From Mycolicibacter algericus DSM 45454 (GTDB lineage Bacteria > Actinomycetota > Actinomycetes > Mycobacteriales > Mycobacteriaceae), in contig NZ_MVHC01000031.1 in the NCBI RefSeq assembly GCF_002086455.1, positions 1 to 42,157 of the forward strand: a stretch of DNA of 42,157 nt. Direction: 5' to 3'. Each line of letters starts with the position of its first letter. The stretch's first letter is position 1. A model generated the notes under the pieces. The model was not told the DNA's origin and did not search any database. It saw nothing but the letters and a program-made list of their open reading frames with translations. Positions 23,114-31,620 of this stretch are shown here, piece after piece. Both the position numbers and the translations under genes were made by a program.

Positions 23114-25056
23114 GCACCGCTGCTCCGCAGTTGTTGCCCCGCGCTGCCTTCGGGCCGCTGATCAGCGGTGCGGCGACGGTCGGTCTGGGCGCCGGGGGGC
23201 TCGGCGCCGGAGTGGCCGGCATGTTCGGTGCCCTGCCCACGGTCCGGATCGGCTGGCTGCTGCCGCTGCTGGGCGTACAGCTGCGGGTCGAGCCGCTCGG
23301 CGGCTTCTTCATGGTTCTGACCGGCGCGGTGGCGGTGGCCGCCGGCCTGTATTGGATCGGCTACAGCCGACACGAGGGCTTCGGCGCCGTCCCGCTGACG
23401 GCGTTGCCGGTGTTCGTCGTCACGCTGCTGGCCGTTCCAGCGGCGGGGTCGGTGACGACCTTCCTGTTCGCCTGGGAGCTGATGGCGCTGACCTCGCTGG
23501 TGCTGGTGCTCACCGATCAACAGCGCAGCGAAGTGCGTTCGGCCGCCTTGATCTACGCGGTGATGACGCAGTTGGGCTTCCTGACGTTGTTGCTGGGGAT
23601 GGTGATACTGGCCGCGACCACCGATGACGTCTTCGCCCGGATCGGCGCGGTACCCGACGGCGTGCGCAACACGGTCTTCGTGTTGACCCTCATCGGTTTC
23701 GGCTCCAAGGCCGGCCTGCTGCCGTTACACGCGTGGCTGCCCCGGGCGCATCCCGAAGCACCGAGTCCGGTGTCGGCACTGCTCAGTGCCGCCATGGTCA
23801 ATCTCGGCGTCTACGGCATCATCCGCATCGACATGCAACTGTTGGGCCCCGGACCGCGATGGTGGGCGTTGACGCTGTTGGCCGTCGGCGGCGTGTCAGC
23901 GGTGTACGGGGTGTTGCAGGCCTCGGTCGCGACCGATCTCAAACGGCTGCTTGCTTATTCGACGACGGAGAACATCGGCCTGATCACCCTGGGGCTGGGC
24001 GCCGCGATGTTGTTGGCGGGCGCCGGCTCGCAGCCGGCCGCCGCGGTGGCGCTCACCGCGGCGCTGCTGCACCTGATCGCCCACAGCGCGTTCAAGAGCC
24101 TCGGGTTCTTCGCGGCCGGATCGGTGCTGGCCGCGACCGGCCTGCGCGATCTGGACCGGCTCGGCGGTTTGGTCCGCCGAATGCCGCTCACCACAGCGCT
24201 GTTCGGGGTGGCCGCGCTCGGCGCCGCCGGGTTGCCGCTGGGGGCGGGCTTCGTCAGTGAGTGGCTGCTGATCCAGTCGCTGATCAACGCCCGTCCCGGG
24301 GACGACGTCACGATCGCGCTGGTGACACCACTGGCGGTGGCCGCGGTGGCGCTGACCGCCGGGCTTGGGGTGGCCGCGATGGTCAAGGCGTTCGGGTTCG
24401 GCTTCCTGGCCCGCCCACGCTCGGATGCCGCTGCGGCGGCGCGGGAATCGCCCGACACGATGATCGCCGCGATGGCGTTGCCCGCTGCGGCGTGCGTGGT
24501 GCTGGCCGTCGTCCCCGGCGCGGTGGCCCCGATGCTCAACCGCGTGATCGCCACAGTGCCGGTCTTCGGTGACTCCCCGGCGCTCGGGGTCTTCGTGCGC
24601 CTGCCCGGCCTGGATGCGTCCATGGCCCCGGGCCTGCTGGCCGCCGCGCTGGCCGCCGCCGTCCTGCTGGTGGCGATCGGCTCCCGGTGGCGTTCGCGGC
24701 GGCGGCCCGCGCCGGCCACGGTGCCGCTGTGGGCCTGTGGCGCCGACGAGCTGACCCCGCGCATGCAGTACACCGCGACGTCGTTCGCCCAACCGCTGCA
24801 GCAGGTGTTCGACGACGTGCTGCGGTTCGACACCGGCGTCGAGGTGAGCGGGCAGGCGCCGTCGACCTATGTGGTCGACCGGATCGCTTACCGGGCGCGC
24901 ATCGCCGACGTCATCGAAGACCGGTGGTACACACCGGTGACGCGGGCTGTCGGCGCCGCCGCGCAGCTGGTGCGGCGCGCCCACACCGGCAGCGTGCACC
25001 TGTATCTGGCCTACGGCGCCATCGGCGTGCTGATCGCCCTGCTGGTGGCGCGATGA
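23110..25056 (+). CDS. HyfB/NuoL-type antiporter-like membrane subunit (Rv0083-like)
   Basis: A 648-residue protein with about 14-16 transmembrane helices of the Mrp antiporter/NuoL-M-N family. The conserved glutamate E123 (F-A-W-E-L-M-A-L) and lysine K200 in G-S-K-A-G-L-L-P-L-H-A-W-L-P are present, followed by A-P-S-P-V-S-A-L-L-S-A-A-M-V. These residues form the proton channel in complex I. The C-terminal extension (after about residue 530) is that of HyfB-type subunits. The start is GTG (GTGA overlap); the same frame is open well upstream into the previous gene but not coding there. Confidence 0.92.
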   Translation: MSTAAPQLLPRAAFGPLISGAATVGLGAGGLGAGVAGMFGALPTVRIGWLLPLLGVQLRVEPLGGFFMVLTGAVAVAAGLYWIGYSRHEGFGAVPLTALPVFVVTLLAVPAAGSVTTFLFAWELMALTSLVLVLTDQQRSEVRSAALIYAVMTQLGFLTLLLGMVILAATTDDVFARIGAVPDGVRNTVFVLTLIGFGSKAGLLPLHAWLPRAHPEAPSPVSALLSAAMVNLGVYGIIRIDMQLLGPGPRWWALTLLAVGGVSAVYGVLQASVATDLKRLLAYSTTENIGLITLGLGAAMLLAGAGSQPAAAVALTAALLHLIAHSAFKSLGFFAAGSVLAATGLRDLDRLGGLVRRMPLTTALFGVAALGAAGLPLGAGFVSEWLLIQSLINARPGDDVTIALVTPLAVAAVALTAGLGVAAMVKAFGFGFLARPRSDAAAAARESPDTMIAAMALPAAACVVLAVVPGAVAPMLNRVIATVPVFGDSPALGVFVRLPGLDASMAPGLLAAALAAAVLLVAIGSRWRSRRRPAPATVPLWACGADELTPRMQYTATSFAQPLQQVFDDVLRFDTGVEVSGQAPSTYVVDRIAYRARIADVIEDRWYTPVTRAVGAAAQLVRRAHTGSVHLYLAYGAIGVLIALLVAR

Positions 25057-26015
25057 ACACGATGACCTATCTGGCCGGTTTCCTACAGGTCGCCGGTGTC
25101 ATCGCCGGGGCCCCGCTGGTGATCGGACTGATGCGCCAGGTCCGGGCGCGGGCGGAGGGCCGCACCGGCGCGGGGATCCGGCAGCCCTGGCGGGATATGC
25201 GCAAGCTGCTGGGTAAGCAGCTGCTCAATCCGCGGGGAACCACCTGGGCGTTCGCCGCGGCCCCGGCAGCGCTGGCCGCCACCACACTGGTCATCGTCGC
25301 CGCCGCACCGCTGGTGGCGACGGGTTCGCCGCTGGACCCGGTCGCCGACCTGATCACCGTTGTCGGCCTGTTGTTCCTGGGTACCGTGGCGCTCGCGCTC
25401 GCCGGCATCGACACCGCGACGGCGTTCGGCGGTATGGGCGCCAGCCGGGAGATCACCATCGCCGCGCTGGTCGAACCGACGATCCTGCTGGCGGTGTTCG
25501 CGCTGTCGATTCCGGCGGGGTCGGCCAATCTGAGCGCCATCGTCGGTAACACCGTCGACCACCCGGGTCAGGTGGTGTCGTTGGCCAGCGCGCTGGCTTT
25601 CGTCGCGCTGGTGATCGTCATCGTGGCCGAGACCGGCCGGCTGCCGGTGGACAATCCGGCCACCCATCTGGAGCTGACGATGGTGCACGAGGCCATGGTC
25701 CTGGAGTACGCCGGACCCAAGTTGGCTCTGGTCGAGTGGGCGAGCGGCATGCGGCTGACGGTGCTGCTGGCGCTGCTGGCGAACCTGTTCTTCCCGTGGG
25801 GCATCGCCGGGGCGCACCCGAGCCTGCTCGACGTGGTGGTGGGCGTCGGCGCGATCGCGATCAAGGTGGCGCTGCTCGCGACCGCCCTGGCAGCCGTCGA
25901 GGTGTTCATCGCCAGGTTGCGGCTGTTCCGGGTGCCCGAACTACTGGCCGGGTCGTTTCTGCTGGCGTTGCTTGCGGTGACCGCGGCGAACTTCTTCAGC
26001 GGAGTCGGCGGATGA
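25053..26015 (+). CDS. hycD: HycD/NuoH-like membrane subunit
   Basis: A 320-residue membrane protein with about eight helices, homologous to complex I subunit NuoH and formate hydrogenlyase HycD. The family hallmark A-E-T-G-R-L-P-V-D-N-P-A-T-H-L-E-L is present, as is the acidic loop V-H-E-A-M-V-L-E-Y-A-G. It connects the hydrophilic arm to the membrane arm. ATGA overlap with the previous gene. Counterpart of Rv0084 (316 residues). Confidence 0.93.
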   Translation: MNTMTYLAGFLQVAGVIAGAPLVIGLMRQVRARAEGRTGAGIRQPWRDMRKLLGKQLLNPRGTTWAFAAAPAALAATTLVIVAAAPLVATGSPLDPVADLITVVGLLFLGTVALALAGIDTATAFGGMGASREITIAALVEPTILLAVFALSIPAGSANLSAIVGNTVDHPGQVVSLASALAFVALVIVIVAETGRLPVDNPATHLELTMVHEAMVLEYAGPKLALVEWASGMRLTVLLALLANLFFPWGIAGAHPSLLDVVVGVGAIAIKVALLATALAAVEVFIARLRLFRVPELLAGSFLLALLAVTAANFFSGVGG

Positions 26016-26668
26016 GCTACAACAACATGCTGGACCTGGCGGCCGGCGGGGTGCTGTTGGCCGCGGTGCTGGCGGTCTGGCGCCGGGACCTGTCGGTGAC
26101 CGTGCAACGGTTGCTCGTCGCCCAGGGCGCCGCGCTGGCCGCCATCCCGCTGATTCGCGGGGTGCACGACCATGACCGGGCGCTGATCGCGGTGGCGATC
26201 GCGGTATTGGCGGTGCGCGCCGTCGCGCTGCCGTGGCTGCTGGCCCGCGCGCTCGGCGCCGAACGACGCGAACGCCGCGAGGCCACTCCCCTGGTCGGCA
26301 CCGCCGCGTCACTGCTGGTGGTCACCGTCCTGGTGGTAGTGGCGTTCGTGATCGCCCAGCCCGTCATCGACCTGCAGCGCAATTCGGCGACCACCGCGGC
26401 CGCGGCGGCCATCGCCACCGTGCTGATCGCGCTTTTCATGATGGCGACTCGCCGCCATGCCATCTCGCAGGCAGCCGGGCTGTTGATGCTGGACAACGGG
26501 ATCGCCGCCACCGCCTTCCTGCTCACGGCCGGCGTCCCGCTGATCGTCGAACTCGGCGCGTCACTGGACGTGTTGTTCGTGCTGATCGTGCTCGGCGTGC
26601 TGACCGGACGACTGCGCAACACCTTCGGCGGAGTGGATCTGGACCTGCTACGGGAGCTGCGCGACTGA
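26012..26668 (+). CDS. hycP: HyfE-like membrane subunit (HycP)
   Basis: A 218-residue hydrophobic protein with six to seven helices. The C-terminal half resembles NuoK-type subunits (helices with M-L-D-N-G-I-A-A-T-A-F-L and a final V-L-F-V-L-I-V-L-G-V-L-T-G-R-L), as in HyfE. Counterpart of Rv0085 (220 residues). ATGA overlap with hycD; its TGA shares one base with the next ATG. Confidence 0.9.
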   Translation: MSYNNMLDLAAGGVLLAAVLAVWRRDLSVTVQRLLVAQGAALAAIPLIRGVHDHDRALIAVAIAVLAVRAVALPWLLARALGAERRERREATPLVGTAASLLVVTVLVVVAFVIAQPVIDLQRNSATTAAAAAIATVLIALFMMATRRHAISQAAGLLMLDNGIAATAFLLTAGVPLIVELGASLDVLFVLIVLGVLTGRLRNTFGGVDLDLLRELRD

Positions 26669-28131
26669 TGACACCGCTGATGCTGCTACCGCTGCTGACT
26701 CCCGTCCTGGCGTCACTGCTCTCGGTCGCCGTGGGCTGGCGCCGGCTCAGCGCTGTGGCGACCCTCGGGTCGGCACTGACGATTCTGGGATGTGGTGTGG
26801 TGCTGGGCTTCCGGGTGGACGACCGGGCCCACCTGGCACTCAACGGCCTGCTGCGCGCCGACGCGCTGTCGGCGACCATGCTGATCGTGATCGGGGTCGT
26901 CGCCAGCCTGGCCACCTGGGCGAGCATCGGCTACGTCGACGCCGAGTTGGCCCGCGGGGTGACCGATCGGCGTGGGGCACGCATATACGGCGTCCTCACC
27001 CCGGCGTTTCTCGCGGCAATGGTTCTGGCGGTGTCGGCCAACAACATCGGCGTGGTGTGGGTCGCCGTCGAGGCCACCACGGTGGTGACCGCGTTTCTGG
27101 TCGGGCATCACCGCAGCCGTGCCGCGCTGGAGGCCACCTGGAAATACGTCATGGTGTGTTCGGTGGGGATCACCGTCGCGTTCCTGGGCACCGTGTTACT
27201 GCACTTCGCCGCGCGCCACGCCGGCGCCGGCGACGACGCGCTGCACCTCGATGTGCTGGCGGCCCACGCGGCGGCACTGGACCCGGCGGTGACCCGGCTG
27301 GCCGGCGCGCTGCTGCTGATCGGCTACGGGGCCAAGATGGGCCTGGCACCGTTTCACACCTGGCTGGCCGACGCGCACAGCCAGGCCCCGGCACCGGTCT
27401 CGGCGTTGATGAGCGGGGTGCTGCTGTCGGTCGCGTTCTCGGTGCTGATCCGCCTCAAGCCGATCATCGACGCCGCGACCGGCCCCGCTTTCCTGCGGGC
27501 CGCGCTGCTGGCCACCGGCCTGGCGACGTTGCTCATCGCCGCACTGCTGCTGACCGTCACCACCGATCTCAAACGGCTGCTCGCCTATTCGTCGATGGAG
27601 ACGATGGGCCTGATGGCCGTGGCCGCAGCCGCGGGCACCCGGCTGGCGGTCGCGGCGCTGCTGTTGCACGTGCTGGCGCACGGTGTCGGCAAGACGGTGC
27701 TGTTCTTGGCCGGCGGTCAGTTGCAGGCCGCCCACGGCACCACCGCGATCAGCGAGATCACCGGCGTGCTCGGCAGGTCACGGCTGGTCGGCGGTGCGTT
27801 CGCGGTGGGGATGGTGGTGCTGCTCGGCCTGCCCCCGTTCGCGATGTTCGCCAGCGAGCTGGCGATCGCGACGGCACTGGCCGACGCCCGGCTGGCGTGG
27901 GCGTTGGGGCTGACGCTGGTGGCGCTGCTGGTGGCGTTCGCCGCGCTGATGGCCAAGTCCGGCCGTATCCTGCTGGGCACACCGAGTGCCGACGGCCCGA
28001 CGATCCTGGTGCCGGCCACCGTCGCTGCCGCACTGGTGACAGGCGTGCTGGTCTCCCTCGCACTGGGCGTGACAGCCGGTCCGCTGACAGGGTTGTTCAC
28101 CGCCGCGGCAACCCAACTCGGGGCGCTGTGA
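26668..28131 (+). CDS. hycQ: HyfF/NuoN-type antiporter-like membrane subunit (HycQ)
   Basis: A 487-residue protein with about 14 helices of the Mrp antiporter family, the second such subunit in the operon. The channel residues E135 (V-A-V-E-A-T-T-V-V) and K223 in G-A-K-M-G-L-A-P-F-H-T-W-L are kept, as is A-P-A-P-V-S-A-L-M-S-G-V. It overlaps hycP and hycE by one base each (TGATG). Counterpart of Rv0086 (488 residues). Confidence 0.92.
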   Translation: MTPLMLLPLLTPVLASLLSVAVGWRRLSAVATLGSALTILGCGVVLGFRVDDRAHLALNGLLRADALSATMLIVIGVVASLATWASIGYVDAELARGVTDRRGARIYGVLTPAFLAAMVLAVSANNIGVVWVAVEATTVVTAFLVGHHRSRAALEATWKYVMVCSVGITVAFLGTVLLHFAARHAGAGDDALHLDVLAAHAAALDPAVTRLAGALLLIGYGAKMGLAPFHTWLADAHSQAPAPVSALMSGVLLSVAFSVLIRLKPIIDAATGPAFLRAALLATGLATLLIAALLLTVTTDLKRLLAYSSMETMGLMAVAAAAGTRLAVAALLLHVLAHGVGKTVLFLAGGQLQAAHGTTAISEITGVLGRSRLVGGAFAVGMVVLLGLPPFAMFASELAIATALADARLAWALGLTLVALLVAFAALMAKSGRILLGTPSADGPTILVPATVAAALVTGVLVSLALGVTAGPLTGLFTAAATQLGAL

Positions 28132-29609
28132 TGGCTCCGATCAACCACTGTCGACCGGTCTCCGATGCGGAGCTGCCCGATGCGGCCGCGGCCCTGCTGG
28201 CCGACGGCTTCCGGCTCGCGCTGGTGGCGGCCCACGACGACGACGACAGCTTGCGGGTGGTGTATCTGTTCCTGGCGGGCCGACCCGACCGTCGTTGCGA
28301 GCTGACCCTGACCATTCCGGCGCAGCGGCCGTCGATTCCCTCGCTGGCCCGGTTGTCGTTTCAGGCCGGCCGCTTCGAACGCGAGATGCAGGACCTGTAC
28401 GGGATCACCCCGCTCGACCATCCGCAACCACGCCGGCTGATCCGGCACGCGCACTGGCCGCAGGATTGGCACCCGATGCGCAACGACGCCGGTCCGGCGC
28501 CGGACTTCGTTGCGGCGGGCCGTTTTCCGTTCCTCAACGTCGAAGGGGCCGGTGTCTATGAGATTCCGGTCGGCCCGGTGCACGCCGGCCTGATCGAACC
28601 GGGCCATTTCCGGTTCTCGGTGGTCGGCGAATCGGTGTTGCGGCTCAAAGCCAGGCTGTGGTTCGTGCACCGCGGAATCGAGCGACTGTTTGCCGGCCGG
28701 TCCGCGGTCGGCGCGGTCGAGCTGGCCGAGCGGATCAGCGGTGACACCTCCGCCGGTCACGCGCTGGCGCACAGCCTCGCCGTCGAGGAGGCCCTCGGCG
28801 TCGAACTGCCCGATCCGGCACACCGGCTGCGCGCCTTGCTCGTCGAGCTCGAGCGGCTCTACAACCATGTCGCCGACCTGGGTGCCTTGGCCAACGACGT
28901 CGGTTTCGGGCTGGCCAACGCCCACGCCCAACGCGCCCGTGAGCAGCTGCTGCGCATCAACGCGCAAACGACCGGAGATCGGCTGCTGCGTAAGGCGATC
29001 CGGCCGGGAGGCGTGGTGCTGCAAGCACTGCCTGACCCGAATCGACTGCAGGCGCTGGCCGACGACGTCGCTGAGATCGCGGAGCTGACCCTGGGCCACT
29101 CGGTGATCTACGACCGGTTCGCCGGTACCTCGGTGTTGAACCGCACGGATGCGGAGGCGCTCGGCACGCTGGGGTATGTGGCGCGGGCCAGCGGGCTGGT
29201 CACCGATGCCCGCCTCGACCATCCGATTACCGACCTGCCGGTGACGGAGGTGACGGCGACAGCCGGCGACGTGCTGGCGCGTTACACCGTCCGCCGCGAC
29301 GAATTCGCCGCCTCGGTGGCGTTGTGCCGCACCCTGATCGACGGTCACCACGGGCCGATCGATGTTCGGGCGCAGCTTCCCGGGTCGGCTGGGGCCGGCA
29401 ACGGGGTCGGGATCGTCGAGGGGTGGCGCGGCAGCATCGTGCACCGGGTGGAGACCGGCGCCGACGGAACCATCACCCGCGCCAAGATCGTCGACCCGTC
29501 CTGGTTCAACTGGCCCGCACTGCCGCTCGCCATGACCGACACCATCGTCCCGGACTTCCCGCTGACGAATAAAAGCTTCAACCTGTCCTACGCGGGAAAC
29601 GACTTATAG
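28131..29609 (+). CDS. hycE: HycE-like large subunit (NuoCD fusion) lacking [NiFe] ligands
   Basis: A 492-residue fusion of a NuoC-like N-terminal domain (about 1-120; hallmark E-R-E-M-Q-D-L-Y-G-I) and a NuoD/hydrogenase large-subunit domain. In [NiFe] enzymes four cysteines bind the metals, in R-I-C-G-I-C and D-P-C-x-x-C. Here the first motif reads R201-I-S203-G-D-T206 and the second D455-P456-S457-W-F-N460, so all four are replaced. The only cysteines are C7, C56 and one near 335, outside these motifs. It therefore cannot be a classical hydrogenase, despite the hyc name used for Rv0087, which has the same length. It fits the energy-converting hydrogenase-related (Ehr) complexes. Last gene of the operon. 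Confidence 0.92.
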   Translation: MAPINHCRPVSDAELPDAAAALLADGFRLALVAAHDDDDSLRVVYLFLAGRPDRRCELTLTIPAQRPSIPSLARLSFQAGRFEREMQDLYGITPLDHPQPRRLIRHAHWPQDWHPMRNDAGPAPDFVAAGRFPFLNVEGAGVYEIPVGPVHAGLIEPGHFRFSVVGESVLRLKARLWFVHRGIERLFAGRSAVGAVELAERISGDTSAGHALAHSLAVEEALGVELPDPAHRLRALLVELERLYNHVADLGALANDVGFGLANAHAQRAREQLLRINAQTTGDRLLRKAIRPGGVVLQALPDPNRLQALADDVAEIAELTLGHSVIYDRFAGTSVLNRTDAEALGTLGYVARASGLVTDARLDHPITDLPVTEVTATAGDVLARYTVRRDEFAASVALCRTLIDGHHGPIDVRAQLPGSAGAGNGVGIVEGWRGSIVHRVETGADGTITRAKIVDPSWFNWPALPLAMTDTIVPDFPLTNKSFNLSYAGNDL

Positions 29610-29627
29610 CGGCTCGGCGCGGACCCG

Positions 29628-29650
29628 ATATATGTCAATATGTTTGATAT
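29628..29650 (+). promoter_or_regulatory. AT-rich dyad at the marR start, possible autoregulatory site
   Basis: TCAA (29635-29638) and TTGA (29644-29647) form a dyad with a 5-bp centre inside an AT-rich patch rich in ATAT, directly before the chosen ATG (29649). A TATATG hexamer (29629-29634) could be a -10. MarR proteins often bind such dyads over their own promoter. No decisive match. Confidence 0.35.
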
Positions 29651-30068
29651 GGGTGACGTGAACGAGGCTCCGCTGGGTTATCTGCTCTACCGGGTCAGCT
29701 CGGCGCTGCGCCCCCAGGTGTCCGCGGTGCTCGGACCGTTGGGGCTGACGTTGCCCGAATTCGTCTGCATGCGAGTACTTTCCGTGCGGCCGGGACTCTC
29801 CAGCGCCGAATTGGCTCGTCATACCAGCGTCACACCACAAGCCATGAACACCGTGCTGCACCGGCTGCAGAACCGGGGCGCGGTGAGCCGGCCGCAATCG
29901 GTGCCGTCCGGGCGGGCGCTGCCCGCGACACTGACCGACGCCGGCCGGGAGTTGCTGACCCGGGCCGAGGACGCGGTGCGGGTCGCCGACGGCCGGGTGC
30001 TGGCCGCGCTGAGCCCGACCGAACAACAGCGGTTCAGGCAGATGCTGGAGCGCATCGGCGCAGAGTGA
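29649..30068 (+). CDS. MarR family transcriptional regulator (Rv2887-like)
   Basis: A 139-residue winged-helix dimer. L-G-Y-L-L-Y-R-V opens the dimerisation helix, S-S-A-E-L-A-R-H-T-S-V-T-P-Q-A-M-N-T-V-L-H-R-L is the HTH, and the wing follows around V-P-S-G-R-A-L-P-A-T-L. Length and sequence match Rv2887, whose loss in M. tuberculosis is known to derepress a drug-inactivating methyltransferase (Rv0560c). The ATG at 29649 gives that exact length; an ATG at 29640 in frame is an alternative. It stays next to the convergent amiC, as in M. tuberculosis, while its other neighbour here is the hyc operon. Confidence 0.92.
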   Translation: MGDVNEAPLGYLLYRVSSALRPQVSAVLGPLGLTLPEFVCMRVLSVRPGLSSAELARHTSVTPQAMNTVLHRLQNRGAVSRPQSVPSGRALPATLTDAGRELLTRAEDAVRVADGRVLAALSPTEQQRFRQMLERIGAE

Positions 30069-30080
30069 CGCTAGGTTGAT

Positions 30081-30126
30081 GGCGGCGACCCGCTTCGCCC
30101 GGCTTCGCCGCGCTCGCGATCGCCGC
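30081..30126 (-). repeat. 46-bp dispersed repeat (family A), copy at amiC 3' end
   Basis: Inverted copy of the element at 31554-31599, with 42 of 46 bases identical by hand alignment. Its outer GGCGGCGA and TCGCCGC segments can pair, so it may fold as a hairpin and end transcription of both convergent genes (marR and amiC). Its last base overlaps the amiC stop codon. Confidence 0.7.
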
Positions 30127-31535
30127 TATCCCCGGCCGGTGATGGTGGGCCAGGGCTGCGCCGCCTCCAGTTCGTAGGCCAATTCCAGCAACCGGGCGTC
30201 CTGGCCGAGGTGGGCGCTGAACATCATGCCCACCGGCAGTCCGGCCGCGGATTCGGCCAGCGGCAACGAGATTGCCGGATCACCGGTGACGTTCTGCAGT
30301 GGGGTGAACGCCACCCAGTCCATCAGCCGGTCGATGACCTGCTCGTAGCCGGCGGTGGGGTCCAGGTGGCCGACACGCGGCGTCTCGTGGGCCAGTGTCG
30401 GGGTGAGCGCGACGTCGTAGTCGCGGAACATCCGCGCGGTGTGGCGACGCACGCTCGCCAACCGGGCGATCGCCAGCGGCAATTTGTGCAGGCGCCGGGT
30501 GGCGTGGCGATCCAGCCCCAGCGTCAGGCTGTCCAGCCGGCTGCGATCGAAGCTCGGCCCGAACATCCGCCGCCCGCCGCGCACCAACGCCGTCGCCAAA
30601 AAGGCCCAGTAGAGCAGGAAGTCGTCGGCGAAGTGCGCCGGCACCGGCGGCCGGTCGAGGTAGTCGACGTGATGGCCGAGTTCCTCGAGCAATGCGGCGG
30701 TCTTGCACGTCAGCTCACGCATCTCGGTGGAGGTCTCGCGCGCGATCGACTGAGTGATGACCGCGATCCTGAGCCGCTCGGCGCCCGGCGACTTGACGTC
30801 ACCGACCGGTGGGAGCTTGCGGTTGCGCCAGATCCGTTCGGCTTCGGCATAGAAGGCCGCCGTATCACGCACCGAGCGGGTGACCACCCCGTTGTAGACG
30901 ATGCGCAGCGGCATGGCGCGCATATCCCGGTCCAGCGGCAACCGGCCCCGCGATGGTTTGAGGCCGATCAGCCCGTTGCACGCCGCCGGGATCCGGATGG
31001 AGCCGCCGCCGTCGTTGGCGTGCGCGATCGGCACGACCCCCGCGGCGACGAACGCCGCCGAGCCCGACGACGACGCCGCCGCGGTGTGATCGGTGTTCCA
31101 CGGGTTGCGTACCGCACCCAGCCGCGGATGCTCGGCGGCCGCGCTGAACCCGAACTCGGACAGCTGGGTCTTGCCCAGCGCGATGAGGCCGGTGGCCAGG
31201 TACAGCCGGGCGAAATCGCCGTCGGCGGTCGCGGCGCGCGGCTGCCATGCGTCGGTGCCCTGCATCGTCGGCATCCCGGCGACGTCGACGTTGTCCTTGA
31301 CGAACGTCGGCACGCCCGCGAAGTAGCCCCCGCGGGGTGCCGTCGCCTCGGCCCGGGCGCGGTCGAACGCCTGGTAGGCCAGCGCGTTCAGCTGCGGGTT
31401 GACCGCCTCGGTGCGCGCAATCGCGGCGTCGACGAGCTCGGCGGGCGACACGTCGCCCGATCGGATCCGCTCAACCAGACCGACCGCGTCACAGTCGCCG
31501 AGCGCGTCGTCGCCGAAAGCATGGACGTGTTGCAT
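30126..31535 (-). CDS. amiC: Amidase AmiC (amidase signature family)
   Basis: A 469-residue amidase signature enzyme that hydrolyses an amide bond; the physiological substrate of AmiC is not established. The Ser-cisSer-Lys triad can be placed at K80 (F-V-K-D-N-V), S155 and S179 (D-G-G-G-S-I-R-I-P-A). The usual G-G-S-S-G-G around the cis-Ser reads A-A-S-S-S-G here. The ATG at 31535 is clear. Orthologue of Rv2888c. It is flanked by inverted copies of a 46-bp repeat. Confidence 0.9.
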   Translation of the reverse strand: MQHVHAFGDDALGDCDAVGLVERIRSGDVSPAELVDAAIARTEAVNPQLNALAYQAFDRARAEATAPRGGYFAGVPTFVKDNVDVAGMPTMQGTDAWQPRAATADGDFARLYLATGLIALGKTQLSEFGFSAAAEHPRLGAVRNPWNTDHTAAASSSGSAAFVAAGVVPIAHANDGGGSIRIPAACNGLIGLKPSRGRLPLDRDMRAMPLRIVYNGVVTRSVRDTAAFYAEAERIWRNRKLPPVGDVKSPGAERLRIAVITQSIARETSTEMRELTCKTAALLEELGHHVDYLDRPPVPAHFADDFLLYWAFLATALVRGGRRMFGPSFDRSRLDSLTLGLDRHATRRLHKLPLAIARLASVRRHTARMFRDYDVALTPTLAHETPRVGHLDPTAGYEQVIDRLMDWVAFTPLQNVTGDPAISLPLAESAAGLPVGMMFSAHLGQDARLLELAYELEAAQPWPTITGRG

Positions 31536-31553
31536 GTACAGACGCTAGCAAGC

Positions 31554-31599
31554 GCGGCGATCGCAAGCGCGGCGGAGCCGGGCGCGGCGGGTCGCCGCC
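31554..31599 (+). repeat. 46-bp dispersed repeat (family A), copy at amiC 5' side
   Basis: It starts GCGGCGATCGCAAGCGCGGC and ends GGGTCGCCGCC. Differs at four positions from the inverted copy at 30081-30126. It lies in the 85-bp gap between amiC and tsf, where nothing else was recognised. Confidence 0.7.
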
Positions 31600-31620
31600 G
31601 ACGGCCCCGCCGCAACCGCC

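Noticed and set aside
28131..29609. A genuine formate hydrogenlyase or hydrogenase
   Set aside because: All four metal-binding cysteines of the large subunit are replaced, and no formate dehydrogenase or hydrogenase maturation gene is in the window.
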